In this document: one piece after another, positions 1 through 7,271 of the stretch
Layout: the number at the start of each line of letters is the position of its first letter
Position numbering within the stretch: the first letter of the stretch is position 1
Assembly: GCA_963723165.1 (NCBI GenBank)
Contig: CAVRPP010000002.1
Location: 1-64,000 of the forward strand
Direction of reading: 5' to 3'
Length of the DNA: 64,000 nucleotides
Origin: UBA4744 sp963723165
GTDB lineage: Bacteria; Actinomycetota; Acidimicrobiia; Spongiisociales; UBA4744
Translations under genes and position numbers: made by a program
The notes under the pieces: generated by a model
What the model was told of the DNA's origin: nothing
Database searches by the model: none
Seen by the model: the letters and a program-made list of their open reading frames with translations, nothing else

Positions 1-1
1 C

Positions 2-403
2 ACCGTTCGCGAGAACGTGCAGTTTGGTGTGGACACGGCCGGCTCGGCCGCCGACCCGGATGCCGTATTGACCAGCGTGGGTCTCGATGACAAAGGCGAC
101 CGATTCCCCCACGAGCTCTCCGGTGGTGAGCAACAGCGGGTGGCTATCGCCCGGGCGCTGGCCACCGGGAACCCGATCCTGTTGTGCGACGAGCCGACCG
201 GTGAGCTCGACTTCCGGACCGGGGTGCAGATCCTCGAGTTGCTTCAGGAACAAGCGGGCAACGGCCGGGCGGTATTGGTCGTTACTCACAACCGGGAAAT
301 CTCCCGCATGGCCGATCGGGTGGTCGAGCTCTCGAGTGGGCGGATCATCAGCGACGGGCCTCCGTCGGGCGGTAAGGCCCCCGTCGCAGAGTTGCATTGG
401 TGA
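2..403 (+). CDS. ABC transporter ATP-binding protein, 5'-truncated by window edge
   Basis: C-terminal part of an ATP-hydrolysing ABC subunit that would energise the permease encoded just downstream. The reading frame is open to the window edge (it begins TVRENVQFG, the usual post-Q-loop segment), so the Walker A part lies outside. Visible are the ABC signature LSGGEQQRVAIARALA, the Walker B stretch ILLCDEPTGELD and the H-loop VVTHN. The stop codon is 10 nt before the permease GTG, so the two are one transcription unit. The family is the MacB/LolD type that pairs with FtsX-like permeases. Substrate unknown. Confidence 0.93.
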   Translation, partial: TVRENVQFGVDTAGSAADPDAVLTSVGLDDKGDRFPHELSGGEQQRVAIARALATGNPILLCDEPTGELDFRTGVQILELLQEQAGNGRAVLVVTHNREISRMADRVVELSSGRIISDGPPSGGKAPVAELHW

Positions 404-413
404 GGAGGATGTT

Positions 414-2840
414 GTGCGCATGCTTCCACTTCTCATCCGCTGGTCCTGGCGAGATCTCCGGACCCACTGGGTCAAGGTCGTGGCTATTGCCATGGTTATC
501 GCGATTGGCACCGGCGGCTACGCCGGTCTGACGTCGACGACCGAGTGGCGAGAGGCTTCCTACGATCTCAGCTACCGCCAGCTTGCTATGTACGACCTGC
601 GGGTGGATCTCGCCACCTCCGAGGTCGTTGAAAGGGGCACCCTGGTCGACCTCGCAGCTGCCCTACCCAGCGCGGCGGCCATTGCTGACATGGAGGAGCG
701 TCTCATCGTGCCCACCCAGGTGGAGGTGTCGACTCCGCAGGGGACGTTCTTGGTTCGAGGGGAGATCATTGGATCCAACTTTTCAGATGGAGGACCCCAG
801 GTCAACTCGTATGTGCCATTTACCGGTCGCCTCCTCACCGAGCAGGATGCTGGGCAGCCGGTCGTCATGATTGACCGGACGTTTGCCAAGTTCTATGACA
901 TGGGAGACACAGGCACCGTGGCGGTCAGTGGTGGCCGGGAATTGGAATTCGTCGGTCAGGCCAGCACACCTGAATACTTCACGGTGGCGCCTGAGGGCGA
1001 GATGTTCGGGACTGAAGCCACCTTCGCGGCTCTGTTTGCAACTCTGGAAACTGTCCAGGAGTTGGCCGAGGAGCCGGGCCGGGTCAACAACCTGGTGCTC
1101 ACCCTTACGGCCGAGACGGACCTCGAGTTGGTGACGGCCGATCTGAGCGCCGCTCTGGCGGCCTTGCCGGTCGGCACCACAGTTTCGACTCGAGACGACA
1201 ATCTTTCGTACACCGCTCTCACCACGGACATCGACCAGGACCAGGCGCTGTTCAACGCGTTGGCGGTCTTGCTGCTCGCCGGCGCAGTTGGCGCAGCCTT
1301 CAATTTGATCCACCGGCTCGCGGAACAGCAACGCCGCGAGGTGGGTATCGGCATGGCTCTGGGAGTGCGTCCCCGAGTGCTCGCTGTTCGCCCTCTTCTG
1401 GTGAGCGCCGAGATCGCCGTACTAGGAGTGGTTTTCGGCATCGGGGTAGGGCTACTAATTGGCAGCGCCATGGAAACGGTCTTCACCGGGATGATCCCGT
1501 TGCCAGTGTGGGTCACCGATTTTCAGGTCGCGGTGTTCGCCCGGGTGGCCGCCGTCGGTCTGGCGGTTCCCTTCCTGGCCAGTGTCATTCCTGTCTGGCG
1601 GGCAGTGCGGGTGACCCCCATCCAGGCCATCAAGCCGGACCTCACCGGACGCGGCTCGATGTCCGGGTCGCACCACGGAGCGGTGCGCAATACCTTCGCG
1701 GTCATGCCGTTCCGCAACCTGCGGCGAACCCCGCGACGCACGCTTCTGACCGTTGTCAGTCTTGGTGCGGCGATGACGGTCCTGGTGGGATTTCTCGGGA
1801 TCATGGATTCGGTTTACGGGGCCGTCGACAGGGCGGAGCAACAGGCGATTGCCGATTCCCCGGAACGGATCACCGTCGTTCTTGACACCCTTTATCTCAC
1901 AGACTCTCCACAATTCGCCGCCTTGGGCCAGGCCGAGACCGTAGCGATGGCCGAACCGGTGCTGCGTCTGCCTGGTTCCCTTCGCTCGGAGGCACATGAG
2001 ATCGACGTATTCGTCGAACTGGCGGATCATGCCAACGGCATGTGGCGCCCGACCCTCACGTCCGACACCTGGAGTGCCGGACCCGGGGTGTTTCTCGCGG
2101 AGAAAGCCGCCTCCGACCTCGGGATTGCGGTCGGCGACACCGTCATATTGCGTCATCCCAGCCGGGAGGGAGCAGTTTCTTTCACGTTTGTTGAGAGTGA
2201 GCTTCCGGTGCTGGCCACCCATCCTCACCCGTTGCGTGGGGTCGTGTACATGGACCTGGGTCACGCCGATCTCTTCAACCTGCGGGGAGTTGCTAACGCC
2301 GTCAACCTGCTCCCTCAGGCCGGATTCACCACGAGCGACGTGCAGCGGGACCTCTTCTTGCTCGACCAGGTGGTGTCGGTGCAATCGGTCACCGCGGTGA
2401 CCGAAGCAGTGCGCGGCGTGTTCGATCAGATCCTGGGTGTCGTCCAGGTGATGTCGGTTGTGGTGTTGCTACTGGCGTTGCTGATTGCGTTCAACGCGGC
2501 GGCCATCAATCTCGATGCCCGGGCCCGGGAACACGCCACAATGTTCGCCTTCGGAGTGAAGGTGCGAAGGGCTCTACGGATCGCCGTGACCGAGAGTTTC
2601 TTGATCGGGACTCTTGCAACGATCCTCGGCTTCGCTGGAGGGTTGGCCATGGTTTGGTGGATGACCCAGGATCTTCTTGCCGAAACCTTGCCCGAGTTTG
2701 GTCTCGAGGTAGTTCTGCGAACCGGCACCGTGGGAGTGGTCGCGGTGATGGGCGTGTTGGCCGTAGCAGTTGCGCCGCTATTCACCGCGCGCCGGATGCG
2801 GCGTATGGATGTCCCGGGAACCCTACGACTGGTGGAGTAG
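414..2840 (+). CDS. FtsX/MacB-type ABC transporter permease
   Basis: Predicted 808-aa integral membrane permease. An N-terminal membrane segment (about residues 18-38) is followed by a large extracytoplasmic domain, then two FtsX-type blocks of membrane helices separated by a second extracytoplasmic region; the protein ends RRMRRMDVPGTLR, typical of the family. I chose GTG at 414 because GAGGAG at 402-407 is correctly spaced; the frame is open much further upstream, but there it overlaps the ATPase gene. The partner ATPase is immediately upstream. Such pairs export lipids, peptides or antibiotics or act on the envelope; substrate unknown. It is convergent with a second, similar exporter at 2870-5943. 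Confidence 0.92.
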   Translation: MRMLPLLIRWSWRDLRTHWVKVVAIAMVIAIGTGGYAGLTSTTEWREASYDLSYRQLAMYDLRVDLATSEVVERGTLVDLAAALPSAAAIADMEERLIVPTQVEVSTPQGTFLVRGEIIGSNFSDGGPQVNSYVPFTGRLLTEQDAGQPVVMIDRTFAKFYDMGDTGTVAVSGGRELEFVGQASTPEYFTVAPEGEMFGTEATFAALFATLETVQELAEEPGRVNNLVLTLTAETDLELVTADLSAALAALPVGTTVSTRDDNLSYTALTTDIDQDQALFNALAVLLLAGAVGAAFNLIHRLAEQQRREVGIGMALGVRPRVLAVRPLLVSAEIAVLGVVFGIGVGLLIGSAMETVFTGMIPLPVWVTDFQVAVFARVAAVGLAVPFLASVIPVWRAVRVTPIQAIKPDLTGRGSMSGSHHGAVRNTFAVMPFRNLRRTPRRTLLTVVSLGAAMTVLVGFLGIMDSVYGAVDRAEQQAIADSPERITVVLDTLYLTDSPQFAALGQAETVAMAEPVLRLPGSLRSEAHEIDVFVELADHANGMWRPTLTSDTWSAGPGVFLAEKAASDLGIAVGDTVILRHPSREGAVSFTFVESELPVLATHPHPLRGVVYMDLGHADLFNLRGVANAVNLLPQAGFTTSDVQRDLFLLDQVVSVQSVTAVTEAVRGVFDQILGVVQVMSVVVLLLALLIAFNAAAINLDARAREHATMFAFGVKVRRALRIAVTESFLIGTLATILGFAGGLAMVWWMTQDLLAETLPEFGLEVVLRTGTVGVVAVMGVLAVAVAPLFTARRMRRMDVPGTLRLVE

Positions 2841-2869
2841 TAGCTACCCGGTGGTGAACTTGGCATCCA

Positions 2870-5221
2870 TCACAGCGACCTCTCCTTGACGACCTGGGCA
2901 ATATCCATCCGCCGGACGGCCCGCAGTCCCGGCCACTGTGAGATCAGGGCAACGATCAGGATGGCCAGAGCCGACCAGACGAAAGTCAACGGCCGGACAT
3001 AGAGCTCGAACCGGAACATGTCGCTCTGGAAGCTGGCCATCGCCGCTGCCGAAGTCAGGTATCCGACGATCAAGCCCAGCGGGATCCCGATCGCCGCCAC
3101 CAGCAGGTTTTCGGTCGTGATCAGCCTCGAAATCATGCTCCGCTTGGTGCCGACGGCCAGCAGGGTGGCCACTTCCCGCGACCGTTCGGCGATGTTGACG
3201 CTCATCGTGTTGAAGATCAGCGCAAACGCCATGGCTGCCCCGAAGGCCAGCATGACGCCGATGAACACATAGAAGAGACCCATGAAGTCCTTGGCGATGT
3301 TGTAGATGGCATTGGCGTCCTCAAAGGCTGCCACCTGGGGGAGTTCGATGATCTGATTGCGAATATCCGAGCTACTGGCTCCGTTTTCATAGGTCAGCAA
3401 GGCCGACGTGGCCGGAAGCTGGAATCCGGCTAACTCTTCGGCATAGCTCTCGGAGATATAGATCATCGACCCCAACGGCTCGTCGACGATATCGCTGATC
3501 TGAGTATCCAGCTCGAGATCGAAGCCTCCTACCGTTACCGAAACAGGATCACCGGCCACTACATCAAGAGAGTTGGCCACCCCGATGGCAACCAACACGC
3601 CGTCCGCCGGCAGTGTGGTGGTGCTGGCCCGTCCCGTGAAGAAAACTCGCATTTCGGTGTCTTCTTCTACTGCGACCAGAAAGGTTTCGTATCGCTCGCC
3701 CTGGGCCTCGATCGCAACCGGCAGTTCGAGGCTCGGCTCGACACTGGCGACTCCCTCGATATTTCGGAGGGCAGTCAGGTCGGTGGGACCGGCCGGCGCC
3801 GAAAAGTAGACGCGAGCATCCTCTTTCTGGATCTCCACGAATTGGCGTTCCAGAAGAGTTTCGATGGTATCGAGCATGCCCCACGACACCAGGATCAGCG
3901 TCAAGGACAGCACCACCCCGATCACGGTGTAGATCGTGCGGCGGGGGTTTCGCTCAATGCCTCGCAGGGTCATCCGCCATCTGATCGGCAGCCGACGGAG
4001 CGGGGGGACAAGCCTTTCGGCCAGACTGGCCCGGCCCCGGCCGGGCGGAGTCGAGCCTCGCATGGATTCAGCCGGGGACAACCGGGAGGCGGCCAAGGCC
4101 GGGGCCAGAGCGGCCACGATGGTGGCTAACAATCCGAGGAAAATGGCGGCGAACAGCGTCGACGGGTAGAACTCGATCACGGTGACGGGCACCGAAATGA
4201 AGTCCGTATACACCCCGGTGATCACCCGGGCGAGCAGCACGCCGGCGATTGCTCCGGGGATCGAGCCGATCAACCCCGGGATGAGGCCATAGCCCAGGTA
4301 GTGACGGAGCACCTGTCGTTTGGTGAACCCGTTGGCCAGCAGAATCCCGATTTGAGGCCTTTGAGCGTGCACCAAGCGGGTGATCATCACGTAGGCAGCC
4401 ATGGCGGCCGCGGTGAGGAACAGGATCGGGAAGAACAACCCGAGCTCTTCGAACCCTTTGAGGTCCTCCTCGAGGGCCGCGTTGGAAGGCTGCTCGGCAC
4501 GAGTGAAGACTTCGAGAGCTCCCAATGAGTAAGCATCCGCGGTGAGGCTCTCGGAGAGTGCCGCGTTCTCGTCCCCACCGGCGTAGTAGAGGAGGGCTTC
4601 GTTGGGGCCGTCAATACCTGACAGTGCCCGAGCGGCAGTCTCTGTGGCGAAAACCACACCGAAGTTGTCGGGAGTGGTGATGATCTCCTGACGGCTGGCC
4701 GCCGGCCAGATGTACTCAGGGGAGGCGATGAGACCCGTCACCCGGACCACCGTCCAGCCGGAGGGGGTCTGGATCTCGAAAGTGTCCCCCGGAGTTATGT
4801 CGAAATGGTTGGCGAGATGCTCTTCCATCAAAACAGAATCAGGTCCCGTCAAGCCGCTTCCCTCGAGCACCAGGACTTCGTTGACTACCGGTCCGGTTTC
4901 CGGGATGCCGACTACTCGTCCGAAGAGCTTGGTCTCACCCAGGCGAAAAGGAAGATCGGCCACGGTTCGGGTCGAAACAACCTCAACAGACGGGTGATCG
5001 GTCTGTTCGGCGGCGAATTGCGTGACGTCGCCGCCGACCACCGTCAGGTTGGCAAAGGTGAACTCGGTGGCGGTTTGCGCATAGGAGGCTTCAAGGTTTT
5101 GGAATGAGTCATAGGTGGCTCCGAACATGGTGATGCCGAGGAACACCGTGATGGTGACGGCCACGAACTGGGCTTTCTGACGGCCTAGATCACGCCGGAG
5201 TTTCTTGCGGAGGGTGTTCAC
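2870..5221 (-). CDS. FtsX-type ABC transporter permease (second exporter)
   Basis: 783-aa membrane protein with one N-terminal helix (about residues 18-38), a periplasmic-type domain, a first FtsX block near residues 255-380, a second helix near 430-450, another extracytoplasmic domain and a C-terminal FtsX block ending LRAVRRMDIAQVVKE. It overlaps the upstream ATPase stop by 4 nt, so it is translationally coupled to it. The operon order is TetR regulator, ATPase, permease, which suggests an inducible exporter or resistance pump. The paralogous exporter faces it from the left. Substrate not deducible. Confidence 0.92.
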   Translation of the reverse strand: MNTLRKKLRRDLGRQKAQFVAVTITVFLGITMFGATYDSFQNLEASYAQTATEFTFANLTVVGGDVTQFAAEQTDHPSVEVVSTRTVADLPFRLGETKLFGRVVGIPETGPVVNEVLVLEGSGLTGPDSVLMEEHLANHFDITPGDTFEIQTPSGWTVVRVTGLIASPEYIWPAASRQEIITTPDNFGVVFATETAARALSGIDGPNEALLYYAGGDENAALSESLTADAYSLGALEVFTRAEQPSNAALEEDLKGFEELGLFFPILFLTAAAMAAYVMITRLVHAQRPQIGILLANGFTKRQVLRHYLGYGLIPGLIGSIPGAIAGVLLARVITGVYTDFISVPVTVIEFYPSTLFAAIFLGLLATIVAALAPALAASRLSPAESMRGSTPPGRGRASLAERLVPPLRRLPIRWRMTLRGIERNPRRTIYTVIGVVLSLTLILVSWGMLDTIETLLERQFVEIQKEDARVYFSAPAGPTDLTALRNIEGVASVEPSLELPVAIEAQGERYETFLVAVEEDTEMRVFFTGRASTTTLPADGVLVAIGVANSLDVVAGDPVSVTVGGFDLELDTQISDIVDEPLGSMIYISESYAEELAGFQLPATSALLTYENGASSSDIRNQIIELPQVAAFEDANAIYNIAKDFMGLFYVFIGVMLAFGAAMAFALIFNTMSVNIAERSREVATLLAVGTKRSMISRLITTENLLVAAIGIPLGLIVGYLTSAAAMASFQSDMFRFELYVRPLTFVWSALAILIVALISQWPGLRAVRRMDIAQVVKERSL

Positions 5222-5943
5222 CAGTACAACTCCTCCGCATCGACCGGCGAGTCGTTCAGAGTATCCGAGACGATCTCGCCCGAGTGGAGGCGCAGTACCC
5301 GGTCGGCCATTTCGCCGACGGAGGCGTTGTGGGTCACCAGCAGCACCGTGCGTCCCGTCTCCCGGTTGAGCCGGTGGAGCAGGCCAAGAATCAACCGGCC
5401 GGTCTCGAAGTCCAGTTCTCCAGTGGGCTCGTCACACAACAGAACGGGAGGCTCCTTGGCGAGAGCCCGGGCGATGGCCACCCTTTGCTGTTCGCCGCCC
5501 GAGAGCTCGCTGGGGAAGTGATTGATCCGATCTCCGAGCCCGACCAACTCGAGCACTTGCCCCGAACGTTCGGAGCCATCGCGGCCCGTCAATTCGGCGA
5601 TCAGCTCAACGTTCTCTCCGGCGGTGAGGGTCGGGATGAGGTTGAAGAACTGAAAGATGAACCCGACATTGGTGCGTCGGTAGTCGATCCGGCCGTCGTC
5701 GTCGAGTGATCCGAGATCGGCGCCTCCGACTTTCACCGAACCCGAGGTCGGCTCATCGATTGAGCCGATCAGATTGAGCAAGGTGGTCTTGCCTGATCCA
5801 CTTGGTCCGAGGATCACCACGAACTGCCCGGGGTTGATGTCGAGAGTCGCACCCTTGAGGGCGTGGACTGCGGTGGGCCCTTCTCCATACGTTCGATTGA
5901 GATTCTCCAGTTGGATTGGGGCTCCGGTTGGATGGATGGTCAT
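5218..5943 (-). CDS. ABC transporter ATP-binding protein
   Basis: Full-length 241-aa ATPase of the MacB/LolD class. Motifs in order: Walker A GPSGSGKTT (about residues 46-54), Q-loop FIFQFFNLIP, signature LSGGEQQRVAIARALA, Walker B VLLCDEPTGELD and H-loop LVTHN. It overlaps the permease start by 4 nt and its own start overlaps the TetR-gene stop by 4 nt, so the three are one transcript. It powers the permease at 2870-5221. Close in motif wording to the truncated ATPase at the start of the window, so the two exporters are probably paralogous. Confidence 0.95.
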   Translation of the reverse strand: MTIHPTGAPIQLENLNRTYGEGPTAVHALKGATLDINPGQFVVILGPSGSGKTTLLNLIGSIDEPTSGSVKVGGADLGSLDDDGRIDYRRTNVGFIFQFFNLIPTLTAGENVELIAELTGRDGSERSGQVLELVGLGDRINHFPSELSGGEQQRVAIARALAKEPPVLLCDEPTGELDFETGRLILGLLHRLNRETGRTVLLVTHNASVGEMADRVLRLHSGEIVSDTLNDSPVDAEELYW

Positions 5944-6551
5944 TGGGTTCCTTTCAAGGGGGGCGCCATCAATCCCAGGAGGGACGATTCGACGGCATCG
6001 AGATCAAGATCGGGAAAGACGAACCGGTAGAGGAGCAGCCCGTCCAGCAGAGCTGCCAACACGGCGGCCGTCCCACCGGGATCGAGGTCGGCGGGCAGTT
6101 CGCCGCGAGCTTGAGCGGCGATCACCAACTGCTCGAGCATCTCCCGGGCACCACCGAGGAGTCCTTCGATCCAGCTGCGCACCGCCTCATCTCGCACGCC
6201 CCGGAGCATCGCTTCAACGGTGACGATCACCCCGGGACCGTGGTCTTCAATGGCCCGGAGATAGTCGACGTAGGCTCGTATCGACTCGGAGAAGGTCGGC
6301 GCTGTGAACAACCGGGTCATCGGACCCGCAAACTCCTCGGTGAACATCGTGGAGGCGGCCTCGAGAAGGAGGTCGTTCTTGGTTCCGAAGTAGTAGTGGA
6401 TCAGAGCGTTGTTAACGCCGGCCCGTTCAGCGATGCGGCGGGTGGTGACCGCCGTCCAGCCGAGTTCGGCAATGAGCAGGGTTGCGGCGTCGAGGATCTT
6501 CTTACGGGTCGTGTCGTTGCGTTCGGGAGTTTGGTCAACTGCTTTAACCAC
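5940..6551 (-). CDS. TetR/AcrR-family transcriptional regulator
   Basis: 203-aa one-component repressor. The N-terminal helix-turn-helix is plain: KKILDAATLLIAELG, then TTRRIAERAGVNNALIHYYFG. The C-terminal half is a ligand-binding helical domain. The start is GTG at 6549-6551, within a perfect palindrome (6544-6559) that is likely its own operator; no Shine-Dalgarno is obvious, so a leaderless message is possible. It is the first gene of the exporter operon and is divergent from the PqqD-like gene 65 nt away, so it could also affect the RiPP genes. Inducer unknown. Confidence 0.93.
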   Translation of the reverse strand: MVKAVDQTPERNDTTRKKILDAATLLIAELGWTAVTTRRIAERAGVNNALIHYYFGTKNDLLLEAASTMFTEEFAGPMTRLFTAPTFSESIRAYVDYLRAIEDHGPGVIVTVEAMLRGVRDEAVRSWIEGLLGGAREMLEQLVIAAQARGELPADLDPGGTAAVLAALLDGLLLYRFVFPDLDLDAVESSLLGLMAPPLKGTQ

Positions 6552-6559
6552 TTGGTTAA
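6544..6559. promoter_or_regulatory. Perfect palindrome, candidate TetR operator
   Basis: TTAACCA-CT-TGGTTAA: two perfect 7-nt inverted arms with a 2-nt spacer, covering the GTG start of the TetR gene and lying in the divergent region between that gene and the RiPP cluster. Palindromes of this size at a TetR gene start are usually the autoregulatory operator. That it is bound by this TetR is inference. Confidence 0.6.
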
Positions 6560-6616
6560 GACTAGCACTTCTCGAACCGATAATCTGACCGTAAGATCTC
6601 TTTCTCCAATTCGGGA

Positions 6617-6931
6617 ATGGAAATAGTGAACCACGTGACCTTTGTCACTCCATCCGCCCGGGCCGTCTACCGGTCGATCGCCGACGGCGAAAGCGCCGTG
6701 ATTCTGCACCTGGACTCTGGTGCGTACTACCAACTCAACGCGGTTGGCGGTCGCATCTGGGAGATCCTCGGTGAAGGATCAACCGTCGGGCGAGTAGTCG
6801 ATGCTCTCCTCATGGATCTCACTGATGCTCCCCTGGACCTCCGCAGCGACGTCGAACGCTTCTTCCTAGACCTGGCTGATCTAGATCTCGTGCACCTCGG
6901 CGCCCCGGCGGCTGATGAACGCCCTGAGTGA
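6617..6931 (+). CDS. PqqD-like RiPP recognition element (lasso B1-type)
   Basis: 104-aa protein with the PqqD fold pattern: a short strand region (VILHLDSGAYYQLN), then GRIWEIL and a C-terminal helical part. Free-standing PqqD-like proteins next to an asparagine-synthase homologue are the B1 subunits of lasso-peptide pathways; they bind the leader peptide and present it to the processing enzymes. ATG 6617 is the first start; GTG 6626 is an alternative and no strong Shine-Dalgarno is present. It is the first gene of the RiPP cluster; the precursor gene follows 72 nt downstream behind its own candidate promoter. Confidence 0.85.
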   Translation: MEIVNHVTFVTPSARAVYRSIADGESAVILHLDSGAYYQLNAVGGRIWEILGEGSTVGRVVDALLMDLTDAPLDLRSDVERFFLDLADLDLVHLGAPAADERPE

Positions 6932-6939
6932 ATATCTGC

Positions 6940-6969
6940 TTGTCGATGTCACGGAAAGTGCGCTATGAT
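6940..6969 (+). promoter_or_regulatory. Candidate sigma-70-type promoter for the RiPP precursor
   Basis: TTGTCG at 6940-6945 and TATGAT at 6964-6969, spacer 18 nt. It lies after the stop of the PqqD-like gene and 34 nt before the precursor start, so it would give the precursor its own transcript. Judged by eye only. Confidence 0.5.
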
Positions 6970-7003
6970 TCGATCAACGTAGGGCTAGCCTGGGAGGCAA
7001 TAC

Positions 7004-7165
7004 TTGCTGTACGAGAAGCCGACAATCACGAGTCTCGGTTCCATCGCGGACCACACGTTCACCAATCCGGCGGGTAACGTCAAGGGTGGTGGCGACGTGT
7101 GGCATTACGACTGGATGGGCGAGCACTCCGCAGGTTCAGGAGAAGACCGCAGGTTTACTAAGTAG
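7004..7165 (+). CDS. Lasso-type RiPP precursor peptide, 53 aa
   Basis: Short ORF starting TTG at 7004 behind a strong ribosome site GGGAGG (6992-6997, 6-nt spacing). The peptide begins MLYEKPTITSLGSIADHT, which fits the lasso leader pattern Y-x-x-P-x-[L/I]-x-x-L-G-x5-T, with Y3, P6, G12 and T18. The rest (residues 19-53) is Gly-rich then aromatic/acidic: GNVKGGGDVWHYDWMG, ending in EDRRFTK. It sits between the recognition-element gene and the cyclase gene. If T18 is the usual -2 Thr the core would start at T20, and no Asp/Glu then falls at ring position 7-9. An 8-residue ring G24-D31 or a 9-residue ring A23-D31 would need a different cleavage point. The leader assignment is firm; the product structure is not. 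Confidence 0.8.
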   Translation: MLYEKPTITSLGSIADHTFTNPAGNVKGGGDVWHYDWMGEHSAGSGEDRRFTK

Positions 7166-7192
7166 CTTTCGGTAGAAACCTGAAGATACATT

Positions 7193-7226
7193 GGGGTCCG
7201 ATGGGGATTATTCCGCATCGGACCCC
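7193..7226 (+). terminator. Hairpin between precursor and cyclase genes (attenuator/terminator)
   Basis: Perfect 11-bp inverted repeat GGGGTCCGATG (7193-7203) and CATCGGACCCC (7216-7226) with a 12-nt loop, followed by only a weak T-rich tail. It sits 28 nt after the precursor stop and 45 nt before the cyclase start. Partial termination or 3'-end stabilisation here would make precursor mRNA more abundant than enzyme mRNA, a common arrangement in RiPP clusters; that role is inference. Confidence 0.65.
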
Positions 7227-7271
7227 GTTGGTTTCCAGGAGGCGTCACTCGTCGAACAGTAGGGTCGGGTC

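Noticed and set aside
87..413. Upstream extension of the first permease ORF
   Set aside because: It overlaps the ATPase gene in another frame, is Ser/Arg-rich and lies before a good ribosome site and GTG at 414.
5567..5575. CGAACGTTCG as an SOS box within the ABC ATPase gene
   Set aside because: It lacks the 4-nt spacer of a LexA box and lies inside a coding region.
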